DNA of 64,000 nucleotides from Scybalenecus merdavium (GCA_018714405.1 DVNM01000012.1:1-64000); one strand, 5' to 3'. Positions 1 through 8,765 are shown, counted from the first letter of the stretch. Translations and numbers: made by a program. The notes: generated by a model not told the origin, from the sequence alone.

Positions 1-21
1 GTCTGAAACGATCTTGTCCAT
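1..21 (-). CDS. 5' end of a truncated gene (first 7 codons)
   Basis: Only the start of this gene lies in the window. On the minus strand an ATG is preceded by a strong ribosome binding site (GGAGGC at 26-31), and the open frame begins MDKIVSD before running off the window edge. Nothing can be said about its function. It is transcribed in the same direction as the sulfatase behind it. Confidence 0.5.
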
Positions 22-161
22 GGTTGCCTCCGTTAGGTTTAGATTCGTACAGTTGGAACAACGGTACATGTTATGGTTTTTTTGGGAGGGTATATGTAAA
101 GCCTTTTGCTGCCGGGCATTCTGTCTGCCCGGTGAAAAGCGCCGGCTCCGGCTGTGCTCTG
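22..161. other. Gap between sulfatase and truncated gene
   Basis: A short GC-rich inverted repeat (CCGGGCA / TGCCCGG, about 114-133) sits just past the sulfatase stop. It lacks a convincing T-run on either strand, so it is at best a weak terminator. The rest is AT-rich and may carry the promoter of the truncated gene. Confidence 0.3.
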
Positions 162-1853
162 TCAGGAACTGGCAATGCGCGGCATCGGGATCGGCTCGTT
201 TTTCAGCCGGTCGTTCAGGCAGGCGAGCAGCAGCCGCGTTTTTATCTGCAGGCACGCCGGGTTTTGCCACATGTTTTCGCGGCTTTCGGTTTGAAACAGG
301 CCGTCGTTTGCGTCTGCACCGTCTGCCGCGATGCGCAGGGTGTAGCCGCCGTCTGTAAAGCCGGTTTCTTCTTCGCCGTTTTTCTGCAGTTCGGCTTTTA
401 GAAAACGGCAAAGCATTTCGGCCTTCAGCGGCAGTTTGTCTGCTTCGTCCCAAAGGTTGCGGTGCTCTTTCGGGTCGCTTTGCAAATCGTAAAGCTCGCC
501 GTAGGCGTGCCCTTCGTGCACGGTGATCTTGTAGCGCGGTTCAATGTATGTGCGCAGGTCAAGCGTGTGCGGCTCGTGCCGGTTTTCGCACACGGCCCAC
601 GGCCGGGCCGGCGCTTCCTTTCCGCTCCACACGGCGCTTTGGTCAAAGCCCTGCATCTGCGGGGGGATCTCAATGCCGCAGCGGTGCAACAGCGTCGGCG
701 CCAGGTCGCACAGCGACTGCAGCGCGTCGCTGCGCACGCCGGGCGGGGTAAAGCCCTTGTACCGCACGATCAGCGGCACACGCAGCAGATCTTCGTAGTG
801 AAACAGGCATTTGTGGCGAAAGCCGTGCTGGCCGAACAGGTCGCCGTGGTCGGTCGTGAAGATCACGATCGTGTTCTCGTCCATTTCAAGCGCTTTCAGT
901 CGGTCCAGGATTTTGCCGATGTATTTGTCCATGAACGACACCATGCCCCAGGCATACGCCAGCTGCCGCTTCAGCTCCTTCGGCCGGTAAAGGTGCCGGT
1001 ACAGCCCGTGTATGCCGTAGCCGCTTTCCCGGTAGGGTTTAAAGTTAGGGAACGGCTTGAACACCTCGCGGAAGTAAGGCGGGTTCTTCTCGTGCTCTTT
1101 AAAGGAAAAAGGGTCAAGCTCCATGTCGCTTGGGCTGTACATTTTGTCCCATGGGGCCGGCACAAGCTGCGGGTAGTGCGGGTCCGGGAAGCTGGCCCAC
1201 AGGAAAAAGGGCGAGCCGTCTTTTTTGTATGTATCCAGCTGCGCGCAGGCGCGCTGGGCGATCCAGGTATTGTAATGGTATTTTTCGGGTATCTTCCATC
1301 TGCCCATCGCTTTCTGGCGCATGCGCCCGGTCGGGCGGAAGAAATATTTGCGCCACTCTTTAAAGCCGTTTTCCTCCATCCACATGGCGTAGTGGTGGCC
1401 CACCCAGTGCTCGGCCGTGTGGTTGCGCAGCAGCTCAATGTGGTCGAATCCGTAAAAAACGTCGTGAAACTGGCGCCAAAAAGCAAAGTCCTGCCCTTTT
1501 TCCAGTGTTTCCAGGGAAGGGTACTGAGGCGTGGAGGCCGTGGGCTGAAAGTGCGCTTTGCCGATCAGCGCTGTTTTGTAGCCGTTTTGCCGCAGAATGC
1601 CCGGCAGGGTCGGCACGTCTTCCGGCAGCTTAGTGCCAAGGCTCCAGCAGCCGTGGTGCGACGGGTACATGCCGGTCAGAATGCTGGAGCGGCTGGGCGA
1701 GCAGGTGGGGTTGGTGCAGTAGGCGCGGTCAAACAGCATGCCTTCGGCGGCCAGACTGTCCAGGTTCGGTGTTTTCAGTTTTGCGTTCTGGCAGCCCAGC
1801 ATGGAATAATGCTGCTGGTCAGAGGTGATCAGAAGAATGTTTGGTCTGCGCAT
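162..1853 (-). CDS. Type I sulfatase
   Basis: This 563-residue protein is an arylsulfatase-family (S1) hydrolase that removes sulfate esters from a substrate such as a sulfated glycan. The N-terminus (PNILLITSDQQ) supplies the first metal ligands. The activation motif is C51-S-P-S-R55, followed by S-I-L-T-G, so the nucleophile is a formylglycine made from cysteine. A TTDHGD segment gives the second metal-binding patch, and the C-terminal ELYDLQSDPKEHRNLW is typical of the family. No signal peptide is visible, so it may act in the cytoplasm on imported sulfated sugars. It has its own promoter and an AAGGAG ribosome site. No maturase gene is nearby. The specific substrate cannot be told from sequence. 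Confidence 0.93.
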   Translation of the reverse strand: MRRPNILLITSDQQHYSMLGCQNAKLKTPNLDSLAAEGMLFDRAYCTNPTCSPSRSSILTGMYPSHHGCWSLGTKLPEDVPTLPGILRQNGYKTALIGKAHFQPTASTPQYPSLETLEKGQDFAFWRQFHDVFYGFDHIELLRNHTAEHWVGHHYAMWMEENGFKEWRKYFFRPTGRMRQKAMGRWKIPEKYHYNTWIAQRACAQLDTYKKDGSPFFLWASFPDPHYPQLVPAPWDKMYSPSDMELDPFSFKEHEKNPPYFREVFKPFPNFKPYRESGYGIHGLYRHLYRPKELKRQLAYAWGMVSFMDKYIGKILDRLKALEMDENTIVIFTTDHGDLFGQHGFRHKCLFHYEDLLRVPLIVRYKGFTPPGVRSDALQSLCDLAPTLLHRCGIEIPPQMQGFDQSAVWSGKEAPARPWAVCENRHEPHTLDLRTYIEPRYKITVHEGHAYGELYDLQSDPKEHRNLWDEADKLPLKAEMLCRFLKAELQKNGEEETGFTDGGYTLRIAADGADANDGLFQTESRENMWQNPACLQIKTRLLLACLNDRLKNEPIPMPRIASS

Positions 1854-1889
1854 ACGGCCGGCTCCTTTTCGGTTCAGTATCCCAAGCTC

Positions 1890-1918
1890 AGTATAGCGTA
1901 GGCGTGCCGGTCTGTCAA
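1890..1918 (-). promoter_or_regulatory. Sigma-A promoter of the sulfatase gene
   Basis: On the minus strand TTGACA (1913-1918) and TATACT (1890-1895) are separated by exactly 17 bases. The leader to the ATG would be about 30 nt. Confidence 0.75.
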
Positions 1919-2015
1919 TGTGCGGGCAAAAGTATTTTGCGCCCGGTGTTCTGGAAATATTGCATAAAACGGCGGTCTGTTTGTTGTAGAAACCGATGAA
2001 ATTTTATGCGCCGGA

Positions 2016-2044
2016 TTGTCAAGCGGAGAATATTGTACTATAAT
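2016..2044 (+). promoter_or_regulatory. Sigma-A promoter of the metallophosphoesterase
   Basis: TTGTCA and TATAAT with a 17-base spacer. Transcription would start near 2051, which favours the ATG at 2096 over the upstream in-frame TTG at 2057. Confidence 0.75.
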
Positions 2045-2095
2045 TAAATCGGCATTTTGGCATATTTTTTGTGTAAGGACAGGGAGTATATAATT

Positions 2096-3037
2096 ATGAT
2101 CGGAATGCTTCGCCGGCTGATTGCCGTGTTTATGACGCTGTTTGTCTTTTTTCCATGGGAGGCCACGGCCATTTCGCCCATGCAGGCCGGGCAGCCGGAC
2201 GAGATCCGGCTCAATGTGAGTATTTTCTCAGACGGCCACATGGAGGGCAATAACCGCACGCGCTTCGTCAACCACGCTAATGCGTTTCGCGACATTTCGG
2301 GCGCCGAAACGCCGGTAGACGCCGCCGTTTTGGTGGGCGACAACACCATGAACGGGCAGGAGGTCGAGTATCTGATCCTTTACGGTCTGATGAGCCGGTA
2401 TTTGCAGGTGGACAATGTGCTGATCGCGCCGGGCAACCATGAACTCTGCAAGGAAAACGAGTACGAAAAGTATTTCCGCCGCTTTATGCAGTATAACCGC
2501 GTTTTTTACGGCTACCAGAACGAAACGGCTTATTTCAGCCGCGACATCAACGGCTACAAGCTGATTATAATGGCGACCGAAGCAGACAGCAAGGTGCAGG
2601 CGTATCACTCGCCCGAACAGCTTGCCTGGCTCAAAAGCGAGCTGGCCGAGGCCGCTGCGGCCGGAAAACCGGCGTTCGTGTTCAACCATAACCCGATCGA
2701 CGGCAAATTTCAGCACAAGTGGCCGGGCGCCGACGTCGGGCCGCAGGGCGCAGAGCTCGATTCGATCCTGCACAGCTGCTCCACGCAGGTGTTTTACTTC
2801 TCCGGCCATCTGCATATGGGTATTTATGAAAACGGCAACGGTCTGACGCAGGAGGACAATGTGGTCTATGTCAACGTGCCGGGCTTCGGCGAGGAATGCC
2901 TGTACGGCGACTTGATCGACGCCGGCATGGGCTGGCAGATGGAGGTTTATGACGACCGTGTTGTGCTGCGCCTGCGCAATTTTGCCGAAAGCCGCTGGGT
3001 AGACGGCTATACTTATACCTATGCACTGACGCAGTGA
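2096..3037 (+). CDS. Exported calcineurin-like metallophosphoesterase
   Basis: A 313-residue phosphoesterase with the full set of calcineurin-fold metal ligands: S-D46-G-H48, a GDN block, G113-N-H115-E and G237-H-L-H240. The first about 25 residues form a hydrophobic export signal (LIAVFMTLFVFF then a small-residue cleavage region), so the enzyme acts outside the membrane. The ATG at 2096 has an AGGACAGGGAG ribosome site. An in-frame TTG at 2057 extends the frame, but it has no ribosome site and lies just after the predicted transcription start. The substrate is unknown; phosphodiesters, nucleotides and teichoic-acid-like polymers are all possible for this fold. Confidence 0.85.
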   Translation: MIGMLRRLIAVFMTLFVFFPWEATAISPMQAGQPDEIRLNVSIFSDGHMEGNNRTRFVNHANAFRDISGAETPVDAAVLVGDNTMNGQEVEYLILYGLMSRYLQVDNVLIAPGNHELCKENEYEKYFRRFMQYNRVFYGYQNETAYFSRDINGYKLIIMATEADSKVQAYHSPEQLAWLKSELAEAAAAGKPAFVFNHNPIDGKFQHKWPGADVGPQGAELDSILHSCSTQVFYFSGHLHMGIYENGNGLTQEDNVVYVNVPGFGEECLYGDLIDAGMGWQMEVYDDRVVLRLRNFAESRWVDGYTYTYALTQ

Positions 3038-3122
3038 CCGCCGGCCTGCCGCATATTGCAGGCACGGGGAGTGCGCAGTTCACACTTTTGAATTTTATTC
3101 TTTTATTTGGGGGTTATTTGCA

Positions 3123-4478
3123 ATGCAGCAGAAAGATGCGATGCTGCCCGCGCTTTGTACGCCGCCGGGCGCAAAGCCGCTGCGGTTTGCCTGCACGCGT
3201 TTTCCCGCGCTGGAAAACGCCGTGCCGGACGGCGCGGCAAAGGGGCGGCGTGTCGGTAGCGGCGAAGAGGTGCGTTTGGTTTTTTCGCACCAAACGGCGG
3301 TCAACACCGTTGCGCTTGGCGAAATCGGCGCAAACTGTGTGTCGTTTTCTCTTTATGGGGAAGATGCAAACGGGCAGCGGCAGCTGCTTTACCAAAGCGA
3401 CGGCATCGGCCGGATGCTGTACTGTGTGTTCGACACGGTGCAGGTCTGTGCGCTGGTGCTGACGGTGCGCGGGGAGGCCGGCCGGGCAGTGCATCTGCGC
3501 TTTTTGCAGGCCTACTGCCTGCACCGCGGCGCGAAAAAGGATTTTCGCGTAACGGTCTATTATCCGCTGGATACCGGTTCAAACTATTTCAGCAGCCGTA
3601 CGGACGATCCGGATCTGGCGCGCAATCTGGATCTCATCACAGATGTGGTTCTGATCGGCGGCGTTCGTTTTTTGAAAAACGGCCAGCTGCAGTATGATGA
3701 AAAGACGCTCACGCGCGAACTGGCGGCGCTTCGCCAAATCATCGGCGGCCGGCCGGTGCGTATCTGGTACTGTATTTTAAATCCGCCCAGTACCAGTGGA
3801 AGAGGGCGGCTTTCCAACCGCGATTCGGTTTTTGCCATTCGCCGCCATCTGGGCACGCTCATCGAAAATATCGTTTCTTTTTGCGAAAAGTATGATTTCT
3901 GCGGCATTGACTTTGACTGGGAATTTCCGTACCTGCCGCACATCTGGCGGCTGCACGGCAAGCTTCTGGTCGAGCTGAAAAAAGCGCTTTTGCCCCGCGG
4001 GCGGCTGCTTTCGGCGGCGTTTGCGCCGTGGAACATCTGGCTGCAGCCTGCGGCGAAAGAAAGCCTGGATTTTGTCAACGTCATGGCTTACGACTGGCCG
4101 AAGAACCGGCGCCGCTACCATGCGGAGTTTTACAGCTGCCATGTGTTCAGCGCAGCCTATTTCCTGAAGAAGAACTTTCCTAAGAAAAAGCTGTTGCTCG
4201 GCGTGCCGTTTTACGGCAACACCTGCGACCGTAAAAAGCTGGCGCAAAGGGACTACAGCGGGTTTGATGTGCGTGACGCGTGGCAAAACACGGGTGTTTT
4301 TGACGGACGGCCGTACTATTTCAACAGCTGTGCCATGATCCGCAGCAAAGCGGCCTATACGCGCGACTTTGGCTTTGGCGGCGTTATGGTCTGGTGCGGT
4401 ATGGGCGACCGTGCGCGGGCAAGCGGCCTGAGCCTGTTTGAGGCGCTGAAAACCGGATTGGACCTTTCATCTGATTAA
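3123..4478 (+). CDS. GH18-like glycosidase
   Basis: A 451-residue protein with a C-terminal glycoside hydrolase family 18 barrel. The catalytic strand reads G-I-D263-F-D265-W-E267, matching the DxxDxDxE signature with the general acid Glu intact. MAYDWP and LLLGVPFYGN are the usual later barrel strands. The first about 140 residues look like a beta-sandwich, perhaps carbohydrate-binding. GH18 enzymes cleave beta-1,4 GlcNAc linkages in chitin or peptidoglycan-type glycans. There is no signal peptide and no LysM, so this is not a standard spore-cortex SleL. It may work in the cytoplasm or leave the cell by another route. The ribosome site is the G-run upstream of 3123. Confidence 0.85.
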   Translation: MQQKDAMLPALCTPPGAKPLRFACTRFPALENAVPDGAAKGRRVGSGEEVRLVFSHQTAVNTVALGEIGANCVSFSLYGEDANGQRQLLYQSDGIGRMLYCVFDTVQVCALVLTVRGEAGRAVHLRFLQAYCLHRGAKKDFRVTVYYPLDTGSNYFSSRTDDPDLARNLDLITDVVLIGGVRFLKNGQLQYDEKTLTRELAALRQIIGGRPVRIWYCILNPPSTSGRGRLSNRDSVFAIRRHLGTLIENIVSFCEKYDFCGIDFDWEFPYLPHIWRLHGKLLVELKKALLPRGRLLSAAFAPWNIWLQPAAKESLDFVNVMAYDWPKNRRRYHAEFYSCHVFSAAYFLKKNFPKKKLLLGVPFYGNTCDRKKLAQRDYSGFDVRDAWQNTGVFDGRPYYFNSCAMIRSKAAYTRDFGFGGVMVWCGMGDRARASGLSLFEALKTGLDLSSD

Positions 4479-4507
4479 CTTCTGCTTTGCCGAAAGGAGG
4501 CAAAAAC

Positions 4508-5347
4508 ATGGTCAAAAAATACCGGCCGTACATTTTGTTTTTCTACGCTGCGTCGGTCTGTGCGCTGATCGCCGGTGCGTTTGTGGATCTGAAGCTGGAC
4601 ATCTGGCTGAACGACCCGAGCGACGCGTTTTCGCTCTGGCTGCAGAACACCGGCGAAATGCCGTCGCGCCTGATCTGTCCGTTTGCCGGCACGGTGCTGT
4701 TTTACACCTGTGAAAAAAAGTGGCAAAAGGCGGCCGGTTTTCTGATCGCGATCGGCGGTTCGGCTTATTTTGGCTACTATGTGGGCAAATACTTTTTTGT
4801 GGAGCAGTACCGCATGGCGTTCAGCATTCTCTGGGGCGTCGGCTTCGGGCTTTTTGTGCTGCTGTTTGCCTCTAAGATCCGCCTTTCAAAAGATACGGCG
4901 GCCGCGCTGCGCACGCTGGCTGTGGCCGGCATCGTGGTCATGGCCGTGCAGCTTTGCGCGATCGAGGGCATGAAATACCTTTGGGGGCGCGTGCGTTTTC
5001 GCGACCTTTTGGCGGCCGGCAGCTACGACGCGTTCACGCCCTGGTATCAAATCAACGGCATCAATGGCAACAAGTCGTTCCCAAGCGGTCACACGGCCGG
5101 CGCCGCCATGAGCTACCTTTTCATGCTTTTGCCGTATGCAAGTGAAAAGTGGCGCAAAAAGTATGTTTTGCTTTTTGCCGGGCCGTTTGTGTACACTTCG
5201 GCCGTAGCGTTTACCCGGCTGGTCGTGGGCGCGCATTATTTAAGCGATGTGGCCATGGGCGGCATCGTGGGCTTTACGACGGTCCTTATCGCCATGGCAG
5301 TTTTGGAGAAAAACGGGCAAAAATGGCATCTTTTGCCGGCTGTTTAA
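4508..5347 (+). CDS. PAP2-family membrane phosphatase
   Basis: This 279-residue multi-helix protein belongs to the PAP2/type 2 phosphatidic acid phosphatase family, whose members dephosphorylate lipid phosphates such as undecaprenyl pyrophosphate. It carries K-Y-L-W-G-R-V-R-F-R as the first active-site block, P192-S-G-H195 as the second, and R237 x5 H243 xxx D247 as the third. About six hydrophobic helices are visible. The frame opens earlier, at TTG 4487, but AAAGGAGG lies at 4493-4500, directly before ATG 4508, which fixes the start. It closely follows the GH18 gene, so the two may be cotranscribed, and it ends at a strong terminator. Confidence 0.88.
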   Translation: MVKKYRPYILFFYAASVCALIAGAFVDLKLDIWLNDPSDAFSLWLQNTGEMPSRLICPFAGTVLFYTCEKKWQKAAGFLIAIGGSAYFGYYVGKYFFVEQYRMAFSILWGVGFGLFVLLFASKIRLSKDTAAALRTLAVAGIVVMAVQLCAIEGMKYLWGRVRFRDLLAAGSYDAFTPWYQINGINGNKSFPSGHTAGAAMSYLFMLLPYASEKWRKKYVLLFAGPFVYTSAVAFTRLVVGAHYLSDVAMGGIVGFTTVLIAMAVLEKNGQKWHLLPAV

Positions 5348-5364
5348 TTTAAAAGTATAAAAAG

Positions 5365-5390
5365 AAAAGACGGCTTTGGCCGTCTTTTTT
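5365..5390 (+). terminator. Rho-independent terminator after the PAP2 gene
   Basis: AAAAGACGGC / GCCGTCTTTT stem with a TTTG loop, followed by further T residues. Confidence 0.85.
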
Positions 5391-5460
5391 GTGTCTTTTG
5401 GCACATACTAATTTTGTATGGCCGCCCTGTGCGGCAAAATTTTTGCACTGGGGTGGTCTT

Positions 5461-6555
5461 TTGAAAAAGGTGGGCATCGTTACCATTTTTGACCCGTTTG
5501 CCAATTACGGCAACAAGCTGCAAAACTACGCCGTGCGCTATGTGCTTTTGGAACTGGGCTTTGCAGCCGACACGCTTTATGTGGAAAAGCAGGTGCGCTT
5601 TACGCCGCTGCTTTACGGCAAAGCCGCGTTCCACCGGCTGACGCATTACCGCCTGGCGGGGGACAGGCGGTTTTATAAAACGCTTAAAAAAGTCAGAAAG
5701 TTTCAAAAATTCGGCCGCCGCTATTTAAGCCCGCACCGCATCCGGCGCTTTTCGGGGCTCGATTCGCAGTACGACTTTTTTGTGCTCGGCAGCGACCAGG
5801 TGTGGAACACCGCCTGGTTCGACGCGCGCAAAAAACATGCTTTTTTGCTGACCTTTGCCCGGCCGGAACAAAAAGCGGCGTTTGCCCCCAGCTTTGGCAC
5901 CGACCGTTTGGACGATGCGTGGCGCGGCTGGTTTCAAAAATACCTGCCCACCTTTTCGCACCTTTCGGTGCGCGAAACGAGCGGCGCTGCATTGATCCGT
6001 GACCTGACCGGGCAGGCGGCCGAGGTGCTTGTGGACCCGACCCTGCTTTTGCCGGCGCCGGCCTGGCGCACACTGGCGGAAAAGCCGCGCGGCGTTTCGT
6101 TTGAAAAAGGGTACATTTTGGTTTATATGCTGGGGCAGCTGTCCCGGCAGGAACGTGCGTTTTTGGAGCAGGCGGCCGGCGAGCGCAGTTTGCAGATATA
6201 TGATTTGACCGGCGGCGACGACCGTGTTCTTTTAAACCTTTCACCGGGCGAGTTCCTCTATATGCTCGACCACGCCGCACTGGTCGCGACCGATTCGTTC
6301 CACGCCTGCGTTTTTTCGTTTCTCTTTGACCGGCCGTTCGTGGTGTTTCGCCGCCGCGGCGCGCCGGACGATATGGGCACGCGCCTGGATTCGTTTCTTG
6401 CTCTGTTTTCGCTCAGACGCAAGCGGTTTGAAAGCCTGTTGCCGTCTGAGTTGTTTGCATCCGGCTACGGCGGCGTGCAGCCGGTGCTCCAGAGGGAGCG
6501 CCAAAAGGCGCTGCGCTTTTTGCGAGCATCACTTGGCGTCTCGGAAGAAGCATGA
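5461..6555 (+). CDS. Polysaccharide pyruvyl transferase-like protein
   Basis: A 364-residue protein of the polysaccharide pyruvyl transferase (CsaB/GumL-like, PF04230) family, which adds ketal pyruvate to surface sugars. The opening KKVGIVTIFDPFANYGNKLQ and the G110-S-D-Q-V-W-N motif are diagnostic, as are VDPTLLL and TDSFHACVFSF near the C-terminus. A TTG at 5461 is the best start, because GGGGTGG lies 7-12 bases upstream and the homology starts there. It stands alone between terminators and is not embedded in a visible capsule or exopolysaccharide locus, so its acceptor glycan is unknown. Confidence 0.85.
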   Translation: MKKVGIVTIFDPFANYGNKLQNYAVRYVLLELGFAADTLYVEKQVRFTPLLYGKAAFHRLTHYRLAGDRRFYKTLKKVRKFQKFGRRYLSPHRIRRFSGLDSQYDFFVLGSDQVWNTAWFDARKKHAFLLTFARPEQKAAFAPSFGTDRLDDAWRGWFQKYLPTFSHLSVRETSGAALIRDLTGQAAEVLVDPTLLLPAPAWRTLAEKPRGVSFEKGYILVYMLGQLSRQERAFLEQAAGERSLQIYDLTGGDDRVLLNLSPGEFLYMLDHAALVATDSFHACVFSFLFDRPFVVFRRRGAPDDMGTRLDSFLALFSLRRKRFESLLPSELFASGYGGVQPVLQRERQKALRFLRASLGVSEEA

Positions 6556-6635
6556 AAACCTGAAGCCGCCCCCAGCAGGGGCTGAACGCCGCACTTTAAA
6601 ACCGTTTCCTATTTAAAATCTCACCAAATGCCCGG

Positions 6636-6667
6636 CAGGCCGGGCGCTGCAAAGAACGCCCGGCCTG
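6636..6667 (+). terminator. Terminator after the pyruvyl transferase gene
   Basis: An 11-bp perfect stem, CAGGCCGGGCG / CGCCCGGCCTG, with a 10-base loop and a short T-run. Confidence 0.65.
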
Positions 6668-6749
6668 TTTCTGAAAAGGAAAAATAGAAGAATATGTTTA
6701 TGACGGAAAAAGATTTATGTGTTGCTGATCGCCTGTAAATTCCCGGCCG

Positions 6750-6992
6750 TCAGAACAGGCATGATTGCTTCCAGCGCCGGCGCAGCACCAGGTAAACGAT
6801 CAGCACGACCAAAAGCGGCATGCCCCAGAGAACGCCGTAATAAAGCAGCCATACCCAAAGTTCTGCGGCCAAAACATCTGCATATTTTGGGTACTGCACG
6901 GCGCACACCGTAAGCGTAATGCCCATACCGGCGGCCAGTGATGCCATTACGATGCGCAGAATACGAAGCGTTATTTTTCTTTTGCCTTTCAT
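6750..6992 (-). CDS. Small two-helix membrane protein
   Basis: I do not recognise this 80-residue protein. It begins with a basic stretch (MKGKRKITLR), then has two hydrophobic helices (about residues 9-32 and 42-68) and ends RRRWKQSCLF. The ATG at 6992 is chosen over the in-frame ATG at 7016 because a GGAGAA ribosome site lies 9 bases before it. A promoter-like pair lies 65-95 bases upstream. No partner gene is obvious. Confidence 0.55.
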   Translation of the reverse strand: MKGKRKITLRILRIVMASLAAGMGITLTVCAVQYPKYADVLAAELWVWLLYYGVLWGMPLLVVLIVYLVLRRRWKQSCLF

Positions 6993-7057
6993 AATACTTT
7001 TTCTCCGTGGAATCATAATGCGCAGCCTTAAGAGGAATAAGCGCCTGATGGATCATA

Positions 7058-7086
7058 AGCATAACCTGAAGCGGTTTGTCTGGCAA
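7058..7086 (-). promoter_or_regulatory. Possible promoter of the small membrane protein
   Basis: On the minus strand TTGCCA and TATGCT are spaced by 17 bases. The match to consensus is moderate. The surrounding gap (7017-7250) shows nothing else I can name. Confidence 0.45.
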
Positions 7087-7250
7087 TATCGCTCTTGGCT
7101 TTGCGTGGAATCGTGGGATCGGTAATATAATTATCCTGATTTCTTATACTTAGCGCAAGTGTAGATGGGTCTATCCCTGAAATTTTCCCTGTAGGATAAG
7201 CCGCGTTCTATACTGTTTTAGCAAAATAAGGGCCATTTTTGGTCGTGATT

Positions 7251-7832
7251 TCATGCGTTTGTGCCTTCTGGCGGGGCATATGCCGCGTGCAAGTCAAACG
7301 TGCCGCCCGAACGCTCGCGCTGAAACATGGCACTGTATGCTGCGCCGTTTTCAGCCAGGTAATTTTCAATGTCCTGCAGGGTGTAGTCTTTGGAAATAAA
7401 GGCGTAGTATGTCCAGATGCTTTCTGACTTTTGTATGACATCACAGTAGCTGGCCACGTCCGTGATCAACAGCATGTATTCCTCTTCGCGGCAAATATCC
7501 TGCAGCTGTATAAAGGCTTTCATGCCGGAGCCGTTTTCAAACTGCGCTTCGATCTTATAAACATTAAACTGATCGGTGTTATAAGTCATGTCTTTTTGGG
7601 CATCGCTCAGTTCCGAGTGCCAGTAACCGATCGTGGTACCAAGATACTGGTCAAACCCATCTTCCTGTTGCGGATCCTCCACCGGGGTGATGGAACGGAT
7701 GTAACCGCTCACCTTTTGCCGTGCGGTGAGAATGTACACCGCGTTTGCGCCCACAGCGACCAGTGCCGCCGCCACAAGCACCGCAATTACGGCGATGAGG
7801 CTCTTTGCTTTTTTCGTCAGTGGTTTTGCCAT
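7251..7832 (-). CDS. Membrane-anchored protein of unknown function
   Basis: A 193-residue protein with a basic N-terminus (MAKPLTKKAK), one strong transmembrane helix at about residues 11-34, and an extracytoplasmic domain of about 155 residues. That domain is acidic and rich in aromatic residues (GTTIGYWHSELS, SESIWTYYAFIS). I recognise no family or catalytic motif. The start is well supported by AGAGGTGA 6 bases upstream of the ATG. Confidence 0.75.
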   Translation of the reverse strand: MAKPLTKKAKSLIAVIAVLVAAALVAVGANAVYILTARQKVSGYIRSITPVEDPQQEDGFDQYLGTTIGYWHSELSDAQKDMTYNTDQFNVYKIEAQFENGSGMKAFIQLQDICREEEYMLLITDVASYCDVIQKSESIWTYYAFISKDYTLQDIENYLAENGAAYSAMFQRERSGGTFDLHAAYAPPEGTNA

Positions 7833-7916
7833 TTTTTCACCTCTTTCTCACAGTTTTTCCCATCTTCATTATAGCAAACTTACCTGCGCCTATCCAGAGT
7901 GAAATTGTAAATAAAT

Positions 7917-7955
7917 AAAAGCCGATTTTTAGAAAAGTGTCTAAAATCGGCTTTT
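7917..7955 (-). terminator. Terminator downstream of ylmH
   Basis: A 13-bp perfect stem (AAAAGCCGATTTT and its complement) with A and T runs on both sides. On the minus strand it lies just after the ylmH stop. It could also act on plus-strand transcripts. Confidence 0.85.
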
Positions 7956-7966
7956 GCGTTTCTGTT

Positions 7967-8710
7967 TTATTCAAATGTTTTGATTTCGGCCACCAGGCGG
8001 TCCTTTTTGGTCGTTTTCAGGGTTTCGCCAAAGATAAAGCGGCCGTGCCCGCGAAGCGATACCAGGTCGTTTTCCTTAAGCGCCTGGGCGCTGTTTTCGC
8101 ACAGGCGGCTGTTGATAAACACCTTTTTCTGGGCAAAAAGCGTTTTGACCTCGCTTCTGGACAGGTGAAACACGGCGGCAATGAGCGCGTCGGCGCGAAG
8201 AGACGGCACGATCACCTCTTTTTCTTTCGGTTCGCACACGGCGCCGCTCGGCAGTTCGCCGGGGGTGCAAATCACGTTCGTGCGCCGCACCTCGCGCAGA
8301 TTGTCGGCAATGTAGCCGGCCATGTTTTCGGCGCAGAACAGGTAGGCGTCCTTTTCAAACAGCACAATGTCGCCCAGCGTCTCGCGTTTCAGGCCAAGCC
8401 CCATCAGCGCGCCCAAAAAGTCGCGGTGGGTAAGCGTCTCGGCAAATTTCGGCGCGGCGGGTGCGATTTTTAAGCAGGTCAGGGGAAAGTCGCTGCCGGC
8501 AGGCGGCGCGCCGTCGTAAAAGCAGGCCATTTGCCGCTCGGCAAAGGCAAAGCCGCCGAAAAGGCGCACCTGAGACGGCAGGCGCAGCTTTAAAAGCGTG
8601 CTCTGTTCGTCTAAATTTAAAAAGTCGGTAAAGGTGTAAAATCCCCGGTCAAAGGCGCGCCGCGCCAGCTCTTCAAACCGCCGGGCCGTGCGTTGTTCTT
8701 CGTTTTGCAT
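7967..8710 (-). CDS. ylmH: YlmH-family S4-domain RNA-binding protein
   Basis: A 247-residue protein of the YlmH family, which binds RNA through a C-terminal S4 domain and has been linked to cell-division loci and to rescue of stalled 50S subunits in Firmicutes. The S4 motif is clear at the end (LSRSEVKTLFAQKKVFINSR, then LVSLRGHGRFIFGE). The N-terminal region (FLNLDEQSTLL, FGGFAFAERQMACF) matches the family body. The frame is open further upstream, but ATG 8708-8710 is preceded by CGGAGG and by the end of the family homology, so the longer version is wrong. Here the gene is apart from divIVA and the other ylm genes. Confidence 0.92.
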   Translation of the reverse strand: MQNEEQRTARRFEELARRAFDRGFYTFTDFLNLDEQSTLLKLRLPSQVRLFGGFAFAERQMACFYDGAPPAGSDFPLTCLKIAPAAPKFAETLTHRDFLGALMGLGLKRETLGDIVLFEKDAYLFCAENMAGYIADNLREVRRTNVICTPGELPSGAVCEPKEKEVIVPSLRADALIAAVFHLSRSEVKTLFAQKKVFINSRLCENSAQALKENDLVSLRGHGRFIFGETLKTTKKDRLVAEIKTFE

Positions 8711-8765
8711 AAAACCTCCGTTTAAAAAGCAGGCAGAATACAAAAATCTGCCTGCTGCGGTCAGC

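Noticed and set aside
462..1901. A 479-codon plus-strand frame opposite the sulfatase
   Set aside because: It is the complement of a clearly real sulfatase gene with all catalytic motifs. It has no recognisable protein features.
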